A stretch of DNA of 64,000 bases from PHBD01 sp964578535 (GCA_964578535.1 CAZODI010000005.1:45602-109601); one strand, 5' to 3'; positions 16,533 to 25,599 are shown, counted from the stretch's first letter. The notes: generated from the sequence alone by a model not told the origin. Translations and numbers: made by a program.

Positions 16533-18566
16533 CTATTCCCTGAGGAGCCGGTGGGCTTCGTCCCTTGACTCGAAGAGATGGGGCGCCACGTTCCGTTTCG
16601 CCAGTTCGTCGCCGAGCTTCATGCGCAGAAACGTGCTGGTTGTGTAGCGGGTCACCTTCTCGTAGAACTGCATCACGTACTTGACCATCTCCGCGTACTC
16701 GTCCACCAGCTCGGGAAGGATGTTGAAGTTGTCGTAGTTGACAATCGTGTAGACCTTCTTTCCCAGCGGCTTCAACATGCTCTCGACATGATCCTGGATG
16801 CCGCGGATCTGCTCGACGGACTTCACATAGAAATTCTCGAAATTCACGTAGAACGTGTTTTCCCGGGCATCGTACACCAGCCGGTCTTCGATCGGGATAT
16901 CCAGGAGCTCCCGGATGATCCCCATGGGTGCGAGGCCGAAGATCCGTGAGTCCATGAGCCTTGGGGGCGTCTTCATCACCGGCTGGAAGCCCATCCTGGA
17001 AAGAATGTCCCTGTCCAGGTCCACCCCGGGGGCGATCTCGACAAGCTCCATCCCGTCCTGCGTGAGGCTGAAGACACACCGCTCCGTGACGTACAGAACG
17101 GGCTGGCGCCTCAGGGCGGCGTATTTGCCGCTGAAGGTGATCTGCTCCACCTGTTTGACGAACTTCTGTTCCCGCCCCTCCCGGTCGATCCGGAGCCGGC
17201 CGTCGGCCACGGACACCTGAAGCCCCCCCGCCGTGAATGTGCCCAGGAAAACGATCTTCTTCGCGTTCTGGCTGATGTTGATGAAGCCTCCCGGTCCGAC
17301 GAACCGGGGTCCGAACTTGCTCACGTTGACATTGCCCGCCTCGTCCATCTCCGCGGAGCCGAGGAAAGCGATGTCCAAGCCGCCCCCGTCGTAGAAATCG
17401 AACTGGTAGGGCTGGTCGATGAGGGCGTCGATGTTCGTGCCGGTCCCGAAATTGAGGCCGCCGTTGGGCATCCCGCCGATCACGCCCGGCTCCGCTGTCA
17501 GCGTGAGCAGGTCCAGGATGCCCTCTTCGTTGGCGATGCGGGCGACGCCCTCGGGCATCCCGATGCCGAGATTCACCACCTGGTTGGGCCGAAGCTCAAA
17601 GGCGGCGCGTCTCGCAATCACCTTGCGCGGTCCCGGGTCCATGGGCGGAACGGAGGCCATGGGCACGCGGATCTCGCCCGTGAATCCGGGGTTGTACGGC
17701 TCCAGGAACGTCAGCTTGTGGTTCTCCGGCCTGGCGACCACGACGCAGTCCACCATGATTCCGGGAATCTTGACGCTCTTCGGGTTCATGGTGTGCCGGT
17801 CGGCGATCCGCTCCACCTGCGCGATGACAAACCCGCCGCAGTTCTTTGCGGCCATGGCCTGGGCCAGCATCTCAATCGTCAGGGCTTCCCTTTCCATGGT
17901 GATGTTCCCGTCCGTGTCGGCGGTCGTCCCCCGGATGATGGCCACATCGATCGGAGGCAGCTTGTAAAAGAGGATCTCCCGTCCCTCGATCTCCATCAGC
18001 TTCACCAGGTCCTCGCCTTCCCGTTTCGTCCTCTCGTTCAGCTTGCCGCCGTCCAGCCGGGGATCGATGAAGGTTCCCAGCCCCACATAGGACAGCAGGC
18101 CCGGCTTCTGCGCGGCCAGGTCGCGGAAGAGGGTGCTGATGACCCCCTGGGGGAAATTGTAGGCGAGGACCTTTTCCTCCCGGATGAGCGTCTGGAGCTG
18201 CGGTGCGAGACCGATGTGCCCGCCGATGATGCGGCCGATCAGACCCTCGTATCCCAGATGATTCAGGCCCCGGGTCTTGCCGTCGCCCTGGCCGGCCGCG
18301 TAGATGAGCGTCAGGTCCAGGGGGTGGCCCTCCTGCCTGAAGCGTTCTTCGAGATAAATGAGGATATCCTCGGGAACGCCCGCGCTCACGAAGCCGCCGG
18401 TGGTAACGACGTCGCCGTCCCGGATGATCGCGACGGCCTGCTCGCCCGACACGATCTTTCCCTTGCGGCGGATCTGGGCCCGGATTTCGTCCAGGATCGG
18501 ATGCTCCATCTTTTTTTCCATCTCCCGCGAACGATCGGAATCAAATCCACTCTCGATCTGGTCCAT
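16533..18566 (-). CDS. Acyl-CoA:acetate/propionate CoA-transferase with C-terminal extension
   Basis: A 677-aa family I CoA-transferase of the propionate CoA-transferase (YdiF) type with fused alpha and beta halves. The catalytic Glu is about residue 359 in TAEPGVIGGMPNGG, and VNLGIGMPEGVARIANEEG and NISQNAKKIVFLGTFTAGG are diagnostic. About 130-150 extra C-terminal residues (from LDIPIEDRLVYDARENTFYV to the end) lie beyond the usual ~520-aa enzyme. I chose ATG 18566 because a strong AAGGAGG lies 6-7 nt upstream; the open frame runs further to 18617. It converges on the acyl-CoA synthetase gene. The substrate is unknown. Confidence 0.87.
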   Translation of the reverse strand: MDQIESGFDSDRSREMEKKMEHPILDEIRAQIRRKGKIVSGEQAVAIIRDGDVVTTGGFVSAGVPEDILIYLEERFRQEGHPLDLTLIYAAGQGDGKTRGLNHLGYEGLIGRIIGGHIGLAPQLQTLIREEKVLAYNFPQGVISTLFRDLAAQKPGLLSYVGLGTFIDPRLDGGKLNERTKREGEDLVKLMEIEGREILFYKLPPIDVAIIRGTTADTDGNITMEREALTIEMLAQAMAAKNCGGFVIAQVERIADRHTMNPKSVKIPGIMVDCVVVARPENHKLTFLEPYNPGFTGEIRVPMASVPPMDPGPRKVIARRAAFELRPNQVVNLGIGMPEGVARIANEEGILDLLTLTAEPGVIGGMPNGGLNFGTGTNIDALIDQPYQFDFYDGGGLDIAFLGSAEMDEAGNVNVSKFGPRFVGPGGFINISQNAKKIVFLGTFTAGGLQVSVADGRLRIDREGREQKFVKQVEQITFSGKYAALRRQPVLYVTERCVFSLTQDGMELVEIAPGVDLDRDILSRMGFQPVMKTPPRLMDSRIFGLAPMGIIRELLDIPIEDRLVYDARENTFYVNFENFYVKSVEQIRGIQDHVESMLKPLGKKVYTIVNYDNFNILPELVDEYAEMVKYVMQFYEKVTRYTTSTFLRMKLGDELAKRNVAPHLFESRDEAHRLLRE

Positions 18567-18758
18567 GCCTGCCCTCCTTTTGCGTGCCTGGAATCTACTG
18601 CAGGGAACCCCTTTCATCCCGGCGGACCCAAAAAGAGGATCCCGGTCCGCCGCAATTGCCCTATCCGTCCGTGCCCGCTGCCGGCACCCGGATCCGTCTC
18701 GCCTCCGCTCGGAGAGTGCAGGATGTCTTCCCGATTCCGTGTGAGACGCATTTCATCC

Positions 18759-18792
18759 TTTCCGGGGACCGTTGCATTTCCGTCCCCGGAAA
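18759..18792. repeat. perfect 11-bp inverted repeat
   Basis: TTTCCGGGGAC (18759-18769), a 12-nt loop, then GTCCCCGGAAA (18782-18792). It lies between the GntP remnant and the CoA-transferase gene and could act as a hairpin in RNA from either strand. There is no T-run, so it is not a classical terminator. Confidence 0.5.
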
Positions 18793-18832
18793 AGGCGCTT
18801 TCGTACAGTTTTTCAGCGGGCGAGCCACCGGC

Positions 18833-19204
18833 TCAGTAGAGCCCGGTTAAATGGTAGAGCAGAATCATGCTGAATACGGCCATCGTCTTGATGAGGGTGA
18901 TCATCCCGATGTCAGGATACGATTGCCTGTGGGTCAGTCCACAGACGGCCAGGAGGGTGATGACAGCCCCGTTGTGAAGCAATGTATCACATACCACCGA
19001 TGCCATGGAAGCGGCCCGATGAAGAATATCCGGAGACATGCCGATCGGATTTGCCCGGGCCGCCCGATTCCTGGACATCAGGCCCAGGGCGATGGACAGG
19101 CCGCCCGGGGCCGAATCCGTAATGCCCGCCGGCCTCGTCACGGACACGGCCTCCGATACGAGCGGATTTACAGAAGATACGACCGTCCCGAACAATGCGT
19201 TGTC
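18833..19204 (-). pseudogene. C-terminal remnant of a GntP-family permease
   Basis: The minus-strand frame encodes PGGLSIALGLMSRN, SPDILHRAASMASVV, HNGAVITLLAVCGLTHRQSY and a final hydrophobic segment. These match the last ~120 residues of gluconate/GntP-type permeases, whose intact forms read roughly ASGGLSIAL, LHRVASMASGG and LPHNGAVITLLAVCGLTH. The remnant departs from conserved positions (APGG for ASGG, SVVCDTLLHN for a GG-D-LPHN pattern) and lacks the N-terminal ~three quarters. The sequence upstream is not permease-like and runs into the KamA-family gene. I read it as a decayed gene, not a working protein. Confidence 0.7.
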
Positions 19205-19260
19205 TGCACGGGATGAAATCCCGGGGAGCACCATTGAACCCTTAAGCAGGCTGTCCTCCG

Positions 19261-19288
19261 TTGACTTCCATCCCTGGAACGGTATAGG
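19261..19288 (+). promoter_or_regulatory. candidate promoter for the KamA-family gene
   Basis: TTGACT (19261-19266), a 16-bp spacer and TATAGG (19283-19288). Transcription would begin near 19295, which favours the ATG at 19381 over the earlier in-frame ATG at 19300 as translation start. Confidence 0.35.
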
Positions 19289-19380
19289 ATCGCACAAAAA
19301 TGAACCGGGAATCCGCGCCCGGCGTGTCGGCGGCGAAACCACCGAACATTCAACCTCCTGAAAAAAAAACAACGGTACCC

Positions 19381-21198
19381 ATGAAGAAACTGCTGACTCT
19401 GTCCAGGAAGGAACTGGTGGCCAGGCTCTGGGCCGCCGACCCGAACATCCACCGGATGCTCCGCGACTCGAAGCATGTCGAGGAAGCCAGGCATCTCCTC
19501 TTCGACTACTTCAACAGCCTCGACCGCTCGATGTTCAACATGAAGCCGGGGACGTTCTTCTCGAACATGAACATCATCGAGAAGAGAAACGCCAAGGAGT
19601 GCATCCGGGTCTTCGCCAACACGATCCGCACGGAGAACGAGCACATCACGGGTGTCTCGCCGCTGACCCTCCTGTGCAACCTCGCCCAGGAAAAGGAAGG
19701 GGCGGTCGACGCGGTCACGGAGGCCTTTCTCTGCGAATACCTGGCCCTCTTTCTCGGGATCACCGGCAAGTACGGCAAACACACCAGGGACCGCGATATC
19801 TTCCGGATGGCCGACGGCCGGGAAGCCGCCCTCATCCGCTCCGCCCAGCTGGACGAGTACGGGGCCTTCATCCGGAAATTCCTGAAGCGCTACCGGACCG
19901 GTCGGGACAAGGCCCTGGTGAAGGAGCGGGCGAAGCTCCGGGACGACATCCTCCGCCACTTCGGGGCTTCCGAGGCGGATTGGGGGAACTATCTCTGGCA
20001 CCTCAAGCACGTGATCCGGGACCTGGAAACCCTTCGAGCGCTGGTCACCCTCCAGGCCGACGAGATCGAGGGGATCGAGGCGGCAAAGGAGGCCGGCATC
20101 CCCTTCGAGATCACACCCTATTACCTGTCCCTGTTCCACAAGGAGGGCCGGGTCGACCACGACCGCCAGATCCGCGCCCAGGTCATCCCGAGTGCGCGCT
20201 ACTGCACCGGGGTCGTCGAGAGCGCCCGGTCGGGGGTGGACCTGGACTTCATGGGCGAGAAGTCCACGAGCCCCATCGACGGCATCACCCGGCGGTATCC
20301 CGAGATCGTCATTCTCAAGCCCTACAACTCATGTCCACAGATCTGCGTCTACTGCCAGCGGAACTGGGAGATCAAGGCCATGGACCAGCGGGAGGTCCAG
20401 TTGAGCCGGGCCAAGGTCCGGGAGGCCCTGGGGTGGATCCGGGACACCGAGTCCATCACGGAGGTTCTCGTGACCGGCGGGGATCCGTTGACCCTGCGGA
20501 ACGAATACCTCGACTGGCTCCTGGGCGAGATCGCCGCCATCGAGCACGTGGAGCGGATCCGCATCGGGACCCGGATTCCCGTCACCCTGCCGTTCCGGAT
20601 CAACGACGGGCTCCTGGAGATTTTCCGCAGGTACCACCAGTGGGGAAAGCGGGAACTGGCGATCGTGACGCACTTCGAGCATCCGACGGAGATGACGGAG
20701 GACTCCCTGGCGGCTGTGGGGAAGATCAAGGCCCTGGGCATGAACGTCTACAACCAGCAGGTCTTCACCTATTACAACAGCCGCCGGTTCGAGACATGCC
20801 TGCTCCGGAAGGTCCTCAAACTCTCCGGGATCGACCCCTACTACACCTTCAGCACCAAGGGGAAGGAAGAGACCGTCGATTTCCGGGTCCCCATCGCCCG
20901 CATCGAGCAGGAGCGGCGGGAAGAGGCACGCCTGCTGCCGGGGCTCGTCCGCACCGACGAGCCGGTCTTCAACCTGCCCCGCCTGGGCAAGTCGAACCTG
21001 AGGGCCTGGCAGGATCACGAGGTCATCATGATCCTGCCCAACGGCCACCGGATGTACCGGTTCTACTCCTGGGAGGTGCGCCTGGTCACGGCTTTCGACT
21101 ACGTCTACACGGACGTGCCCATTTACGAGTATCTCCAGCGCCTGGCCCGGGACGGGGAGAACGTGAACGACTACGCGACGATCTGGTATCATTTCTGA
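19381..21198 (+). CDS. KamA-family (lysine 2,3-aminomutase-like) radical SAM protein, long form
   Basis: A 605-aa radical SAM/PLP protein. The cluster motif CPQICVYCQRNW (Cx3Cx2C) is at residues ~318-325, preceded by VILKPYNS. VLVTGGDPLTL and RIGTRIPVTLPFRI are aminomutase-family marks, and the PLP-lysine region is probably FNLPRLGKSNLRAW near the C-terminus. About 270 residues lie before the core, much more than classical 2,3-aminomutases. The substrate may be lysine, glutamate or another residue. The start is uncertain: ATG 19381 has no clear ribosome-binding site, while ATG 19300 has AGGA about 10 nt upstream but lies almost at the predicted transcription start. Confidence 0.82.
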   Translation: MKKLLTLSRKELVARLWAADPNIHRMLRDSKHVEEARHLLFDYFNSLDRSMFNMKPGTFFSNMNIIEKRNAKECIRVFANTIRTENEHITGVSPLTLLCNLAQEKEGAVDAVTEAFLCEYLALFLGITGKYGKHTRDRDIFRMADGREAALIRSAQLDEYGAFIRKFLKRYRTGRDKALVKERAKLRDDILRHFGASEADWGNYLWHLKHVIRDLETLRALVTLQADEIEGIEAAKEAGIPFEITPYYLSLFHKEGRVDHDRQIRAQVIPSARYCTGVVESARSGVDLDFMGEKSTSPIDGITRRYPEIVILKPYNSCPQICVYCQRNWEIKAMDQREVQLSRAKVREALGWIRDTESITEVLVTGGDPLTLRNEYLDWLLGEIAAIEHVERIRIGTRIPVTLPFRINDGLLEIFRRYHQWGKRELAIVTHFEHPTEMTEDSLAAVGKIKALGMNVYNQQVFTYYNSRRFETCLLRKVLKLSGIDPYYTFSTKGKEETVDFRVPIARIEQERREEARLLPGLVRTDEPVFNLPRLGKSNLRAWQDHEVIMILPNGHRMYRFYSWEVRLVTAFDYVYTDVPIYEYLQRLARDGENVNDYATIWYHF

Positions 21199-21284
21199 CG
21201 GCCTTGCGAACAGTCCCCGGTCTCGTGCTTCCTTGCGGCCAGGGCTTTCGCCGGTTCGTCCTCAGCTGCTTAAAAAAGGACGGA

Positions 21285-21322
21285 GGAAAAGGGGACGGAT
21301 GTTTAAACCCGTCCCCTTTTCC
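21285..21322. terminator. perfect 14-bp inverted repeat, possible terminator
   Basis: GGAAAAGGGGACGG (21285-21298), a 10-nt loop, then CCGTCCCCTTTTCC (21309-21322). It lies after the KamA-family gene and before lipA. There is no separate T-run after the stem, so it may be a terminator, an RNA-processing hairpin or a REP-like palindrome. Confidence 0.5.
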
Positions 21323-21355
21323 CTTCCTATCCCTGATCATCGGAAAGAACACCTC

Positions 21356-22252
21356 ATGCCCGAAACGCCCCTCCGAAAACCTCCCTGGCTGAAAGTCCCC
21401 CTCCCCCGGGGACCGGCCTTTGCAGCCGTAGACCGGACACTGGCCGACCTGGATCTCCACACTGTCTGCCGGGAAGCCCGCTGTCCCAACCGGGGGGAGT
21501 GCTTCTCCGCCGGAACGGCCACGTTCCTGATCCTGGGCGACACCTGCACCCGGAACTGCCGTTACTGCAACGTCCGTCACGGGATTCCGGAGCATCCCGC
21601 TCCGGAAGAGCCGGAGCGCGTCGCCGAGGCCGCCAGGCGGCTCCGTCTCCGTTACGTCGTCGTCACCTCCGTCACCCGGGACGACCTGCCGGATGGAGGC
21701 GCCTCGGCCTTCGCTGCCTGCATCGGAGCCCTGCGCCGCGAGATCCCCCGCTGCCGCGTCGAGGTCCTCGTTCCCGATTTCCGCGGGGACCGGACCGCCC
21801 TGGAGTGCATTCTCCAAGCGGGGCCCGACGTGATCAACCACAACGTCGAGGTGGTCCCCCGGCTGTTCCCGGCCCTTCGTCCCCAGGGGAACTATCGGAT
21901 ATCGCTGGAGCTGCTCCGCCGGGTCGGCGAAGGGAAAATCACGGGCGAGAGGCGCCCCGCGGCCAAATCCGGCCTGATGGTGGGCCTGGGGGAAACCCGG
22001 GAGGAAATCTCGCAGGTCCTGGAGGATCTCCTGGAAACCGGATGCCGGCACCTGACGGTGGGCCAGTACCAGCAGCCGACGCGGGAGCACTGGCCCGTGG
22101 CCCGCTGGTGGACCCCGGAGGAGTTCGCCGGGATCGAAGAAGATGCCCGGAACATGGGATTCCGGCGCGTGGCGTCGGGACCGCTGGTGCGGTCTTCCTA
22201 CCGGGCCGCGGAGGCATTCCCGGAAGCGCCGGGACCGAAAGCCGTCCCGTAA
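21356..22252 (+). CDS. lipA: Lipoyl synthase
   Basis: A 298-aa radical SAM enzyme that inserts two sulfurs into octanoyl groups on carrier proteins such as GcvH. The auxiliary-cluster cysteines are in CREARCPNRGEC (Cx4Cx5C) and the SAM cluster is CTRNCRYCNV (Cx3Cx2C). VTSVTRDDLPDGGA, TVGQYQQPT and the C-terminal RSSYRA are all conserved. I chose ATG 21356 because GGAAAG precedes it and the family N-terminus (KPPWLKVPLPRG) starts there. It presumably lipoylates the H-protein encoded at 9760. No lipB or lplA is visible nearby. Confidence 0.96.
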   Translation: MPETPLRKPPWLKVPLPRGPAFAAVDRTLADLDLHTVCREARCPNRGECFSAGTATFLILGDTCTRNCRYCNVRHGIPEHPAPEEPERVAEAARRLRLRYVVVTSVTRDDLPDGGASAFAACIGALRREIPRCRVEVLVPDFRGDRTALECILQAGPDVINHNVEVVPRLFPALRPQGNYRISLELLRRVGEGKITGERRPAAKSGLMVGLGETREEISQVLEDLLETGCRHLTVGQYQQPTREHWPVARWWTPEEFAGIEEDARNMGFRRVASGPLVRSSYRAAEAFPEAPGPKAVP

Positions 22253-22290
22253 TCTCTCGGGCGGGCACGACCCGAGGCTTGGATTCCCCT

Positions 22291-23529
22291 GTGACGGACA
22301 AAATAACTGTGAGCAACGAACGCAAGATCATTCTATACACCTGCTGGGCCCATTCCCTGTTCCACTGCTTCGAGGTGGCCTTCCCCGCCCTGGCCATCCC
22401 ACTGACCCTGGCCCTCGGCCTGGATCTGGCGGCCGTCCTGGCCCTGGGATTCCCCATGTATCTCCTCTTCGGGCTCTGCTCCCTCCCGTGGGGGGTCGCT
22501 GCCGACCGTTTCGGGAACCGCCGCATCCTGGTCCTGGCCCTCTTCGGCAGCGCCGCCGGCGCCCTTTGGACCGCCCTGGCCGATTCCCCGACCGCCATTG
22601 CCGCTTCCCTGGCCGTGACGGGGGCCTTCATCTCGGCGAGCCATCCCGCCGGCATGGGATTCATCACCGGGGGCGTGAAGAACCGCGGCACCGCCCTGGG
22701 CATCAATGCCGTGGCGGGCAGCGTCGGACTCGTCGCTGCGCCCTTCCTGGCGGGACTGTTGAACTGGCTCTCCGGCTGGAGGGTCGTCTACGGGGTCCTG
22801 GGCCTGGCGGCCCTCCTGGGTGGCATTGCGCTGGCTGCGGCGAAGATCGACGAAACGCCCATTCCCGGCCAGGGCCGCTTCGCGCTCCCTCCGGCAAAGG
22901 ATCGGAGCGCCGGCGTCCGGCGGCTGATCCTGTTCTTCTGGATCGTCACCCTCGGGGGCCTGGCCTACCGGATCAACATCATCTCCCTGCCGGCGTACCT
23001 GGAGTATCACGCCCCGTTCCTCCTGGAATTCCTGCGGGCGATCCGTCTCCCGGATCACCCGGCAACGGCCACCTTTGCCGCCGCCGCCCTCACATCCCTC
23101 GTTTACGTCGCCGGGATCTTCGGCCAGCTCACGGGGGGCAGGCTGGCGGACCGGCGTGAGCTGATCAAGCTCTATCTCCTGTTCAACATCGTCTCGATCC
23201 CCTTTGTCCTCGGGATGGGCCTGTTCCGGGAGCAGCCGCTGTTTCTCGCCGCCTGCCTTTACGTCTTCTTCGCCCTGGGCATCCAGCCCATCGAGAACAG
23301 CCTGATCGCCCTGTTCACGCCGCCGGCCTGGCGAAGCACGGGATTCGGCATCGCCTCCGTGCTGATCTTCGGCGTCGGGTCCACCGCGGTGTACCTCGTG
23401 GGGGGACTGAAGGACTCCTGGGGATTCCCTTCGGTCTACTGGGCCGCCGGGAGTCTGATGGGCCTGATTGTCCTCCATATTCTGCTTTTGAAGAGCTGGA
23501 CTAAGGGCGCATCCTTCCGCAACCTGTGA
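22291..23529 (+). CDS. MFS transporter
   Basis: A 412-aa major facilitator with about 12 hydrophobic helices. The family loop between helices 2 and 3 is GVAADRFGNRRILV, and GQLTGGRLADRRELIK is the equivalent in the second half. I chose GTG 22291, with GGA about 7 nt upstream; another in-frame GTG is at 22309. The open frame continues far upstream inside lipA and is not coding there. The substrate cannot be predicted. The gene follows lipA by 38 bp and its 3' end abuts the repeat array. Confidence 0.78.
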   Translation: MTDKITVSNERKIILYTCWAHSLFHCFEVAFPALAIPLTLALGLDLAAVLALGFPMYLLFGLCSLPWGVAADRFGNRRILVLALFGSAAGALWTALADSPTAIAASLAVTGAFISASHPAGMGFITGGVKNRGTALGINAVAGSVGLVAAPFLAGLLNWLSGWRVVYGVLGLAALLGGIALAAAKIDETPIPGQGRFALPPAKDRSAGVRRLILFFWIVTLGGLAYRINIISLPAYLEYHAPFLLEFLRAIRLPDHPATATFAAAALTSLVYVAGIFGQLTGGRLADRRELIKLYLLFNIVSIPFVLGMGLFREQPLFLAACLYVFFALGIQPIENSLIALFTPPAWRSTGFGIASVLIFGVGSTAVYLVGGLKDSWGFPSVYWAAGSLMGLIVLHILLLKSWTKGASFRNL

Positions 23530-23530
23530 C

Positions 23531-23652
23531 GGGCCGTTGAAAAACATCCGTCTGCTTCGTTTCTCTCGTCCCTCACCACTCGACGTACCAAGGGGTACGA
23601 CTCGTGGCTTGGGACTTCGAGGGCCTCGCATCCGAACGTTTTTGACCGGCCC
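23531..23652. repeat. intergenic palindromic repeat element (copy 2, full length)
   Basis: A ~122-bp element. The left end GGGCCGTTGAAAAACATCCG and the right end CGAACGTTTTTGACCGGCCC are imperfect reverse complements. The centre carries CGACGTACC and GGTACG, a nested palindrome, and CCTCGCATCCGAAC near the right end. It is clearly the same family as the element after gcvH. Confidence 0.75.
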
Positions 23653-23671
23653 TGGAAGAGGATCTTGCGGA

Positions 23672-23746
23672 CAGGCTGTTGAAAGGGGTACGACTCATGG
23701 CTCAGTATTTCGGGCACCTTGCATCCAATCCCTTTTGAACAGCCTG
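23672..23746. repeat. palindromic repeat element (copy 3, internally deleted)
   Basis: CAGGCTGTTGAAAGGGGT at the left and ATCCCTTTTGAACAGCCTG at the right, enclosing TACGACTCATGGCT and CACCTTGCATCCAA. It matches the gcvH-adjacent element with the left internal part missing. Together with copy 2 it forms a composite unit that starts to repeat at 23754. Confidence 0.7.
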
Positions 23747-23808
23747 GGAAACAAACCTGTGACGGGCCGTTGAAAAACATCCGTCTGCTTCGTTTCTCTC
23801 GTCCCTCA

Positions 23809-23908
23809 NNNNNNNNNNNNNNNNNNNNNNNNNNNNNNNNNNNNNNNNNNNNNNNNNNNNNNNNNNNNNNNNNNNNNNNNNNNNNNNNNNNNNNNNNNNN
23901 NNNNNNNN
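23809..23908. other. assembly gap (100 N)
   Basis: Exactly 100 N, a fixed-length scaffold gap inside the repeat array. The last 55 bases before it and the first 55 after it each have an exact second copy in the array, as expected where a 55-mer graph could not resolve the repeat. Confidence 0.97.
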
Positions 23909-24131
23909 TATTTCGGGCACCTTGCATCCAATCCCTTTTGAACAGCCTGGGAAACAAACCTGTAACGGGCCGTTGAAAAACATCCGTCTGCTTCGTTCCT
24001 CTCGGCTTTCGCTGCGGATGACGGTTTTTCCGTTTACACCGGGGTGTGCTTCGTCTATGCAGAACACAGCCGTTCCGGCGACCTGTGGTTGATAGAGAGC
24101 CGATTCCCGAACGGACGGAACAGGAAGAATC

Positions 24132-25490
24132 ATGGAATCATTCGATCTGATCGTCATCGGCGGCGGCCCCGGCGGACACGCCGTGGCGGAGGAAGCCGCA
24201 CGCCTCGGGGCGCGCACCGTCATCCTGGAGCGCGGCGGATGGGGAGGGACCTGCACGCACCGCGGCTGCATCCCCACGAAGGCCCTCCTGGCCTGCAGCC
24301 GGGTTCGTTCCACCCTGAAAAAGGCGGGGCGTCTGGGCGTGAAGGTCCCCGACGCCGCGCTCGATTTCGCGGCGGCTCGCCGGCACATGGAGCAGATGGT
24401 CCGGGTCTCCGCCCTGGGGGCCCAACAGTCTCTTAAAGATGCCGGTGCGGACTGCCGGGTCGGCACGGGATCCCTGAAGGCCCCGGGGCAAGTGGAATGG
24501 ACCGCCCCGGACGGGAAGGTTTCCGTTCTTCAGGCCCCGTTCATCTCAATCGCCTGGGGCTCCGAACCATCCATCCCACCGGGCATCACGCCCTCCCCGC
24601 GGGTCCTGACTTCCGACGGGTTCCTCGAGTGCCGGGAGCTTCCGGCAAGCGCCCTCGTCCTGGGCGGCAGCTTCATCGGCGTGGAGTTCGCCACGTTCCT
24701 GGCCGAGGCGGGATGCAAGGTCACGCTGGCGGAGGCCCTTGACCGGATCCTTCCCATGGAGGACGACGACGTCTCCTCCTTTATTCTCAAGGAGATGTCC
24801 CGCCTGGGGATCGCCGTTCACACTTCCGCCGCTGTCGAATCCATCCGCGAGGAAGAGGGAAGCATCCGGGGCCGGCTGGCGGGTGAAGCCGGTCCGCTGG
24901 AGATGGAGGCCGCGGTCGCCCTCGTCTGTACGGGACGTCGGCCGCTCCTCGACAAGGAGCAGTTGGACCGGCTCGGTATCGCCTTCGACCGGCAGGGCAT
25001 CCGGGTAAATGAAGACCTGGAGACCACCTGCAGGGGAATCTTCGCCGTCGGGGACGTGACGGGAGGGGTGCTCCTGGCCCACCGGGCGGCGCAGCAGGGA
25101 AAGGCCCTGGCCAGCCGCCTCTTCGGCGACGGCTCGGTCCGCCAAGACGATGCGTTCGTACCCTCCGTTGTCTACACCCACCCGCCGGCCGCCCGGGTCG
25201 GACTCACAGAGCGGCAGGCCGCCGAACGGGGTCTCGCGGTCCGGGTGACCCGGTCCGATTACGGGGCCAACATTCTTGCCCGAACCGAGCTGGCGGGCCC
25301 GGGGTTCGCCAAGGCCGTTTTCCGGGGGGATCGCCTGGCGGGGGCCGCCATCGCCGGCGAGGGTGCGGGAGAGTTGATCGCGCCGCTGACGCTGGCCGTC
25401 CGGTCCGGCCTGGAGAGGACGGCGCTCAGGAACTGGGTCCTGCCGCATCCGGGCTACAGCGAGGTCTTTCAGGGGTTATTCCGGGACTGA
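24132..25490 (+). CDS. lpdA: Dihydrolipoyl dehydrogenase (L-protein)
   Basis: A 452-aa flavoprotein disulfide reductase that reoxidises dihydrolipoyl carriers with NAD. The FAD-binding motif is VIGGGPGGHAVAEEAARLGA, and the redox-active pair is C41/C46 in GGTCTHRGCIPTKA. The NAD-binding segment is VLGGSFIGVEFATFLAEAG, and FAVGDVTGG is the second FAD motif. The active-site HPGYSE occurs near the C-terminus. An AGGA lies upstream of the ATG. It very likely serves the glycine cleavage system encoded at 8.6-14.4 kb; no 2-oxoacid dehydrogenase genes are nearby. Confidence 0.92.
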   Translation: MESFDLIVIGGGPGGHAVAEEAARLGARTVILERGGWGGTCTHRGCIPTKALLACSRVRSTLKKAGRLGVKVPDAALDFAAARRHMEQMVRVSALGAQQSLKDAGADCRVGTGSLKAPGQVEWTAPDGKVSVLQAPFISIAWGSEPSIPPGITPSPRVLTSDGFLECRELPASALVLGGSFIGVEFATFLAEAGCKVTLAEALDRILPMEDDDVSSFILKEMSRLGIAVHTSAAVESIREEEGSIRGRLAGEAGPLEMEAAVALVCTGRRPLLDKEQLDRLGIAFDRQGIRVNEDLETTCRGIFAVGDVTGGVLLAHRAAQQGKALASRLFGDGSVRQDDAFVPSVVYTHPPAARVGLTERQAAERGLAVRVTRSDYGANILARTELAGPGFAKAVFRGDRLAGAAIAGEGAGELIAPLTLAVRSGLERTALRNWVLPHPGYSEVFQGLFRD

Positions 25491-25599
25491 AGCGACACCG
25501 GAACGGTCCCCGTGAGCCACGCCTGTATCTCCCGGCGCGCGGAAGCTGCAGCAGCAGCGGAATGATCCCGGTTTCCGGATCACGCTCTTCCGAAGGCTT

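Larger units (their letters stand above)
23521..24030. repeat. tandem array of palindromic repeats around an assembly gap
   Basis: The sequence 23521-23575 is repeated exactly at 23754-23808, defining a 233-bp tandem period made of one full and one deleted palindromic element. The second unit is cut by 100 N. The right-hand contig begins with 55 bases identical to 23706-23760, then diverges by one base (G to A) and ends with a truncated element at 23967-24030. The true copy number is unknown. No gene lies in 23530-24131. Confidence 0.7.

Noticed and set aside
23521..24030. CRISPR array
   Set aside because: Units are ~233 bp composites of palindromes, not short direct repeats with unique spacers, and no cas gene is near.
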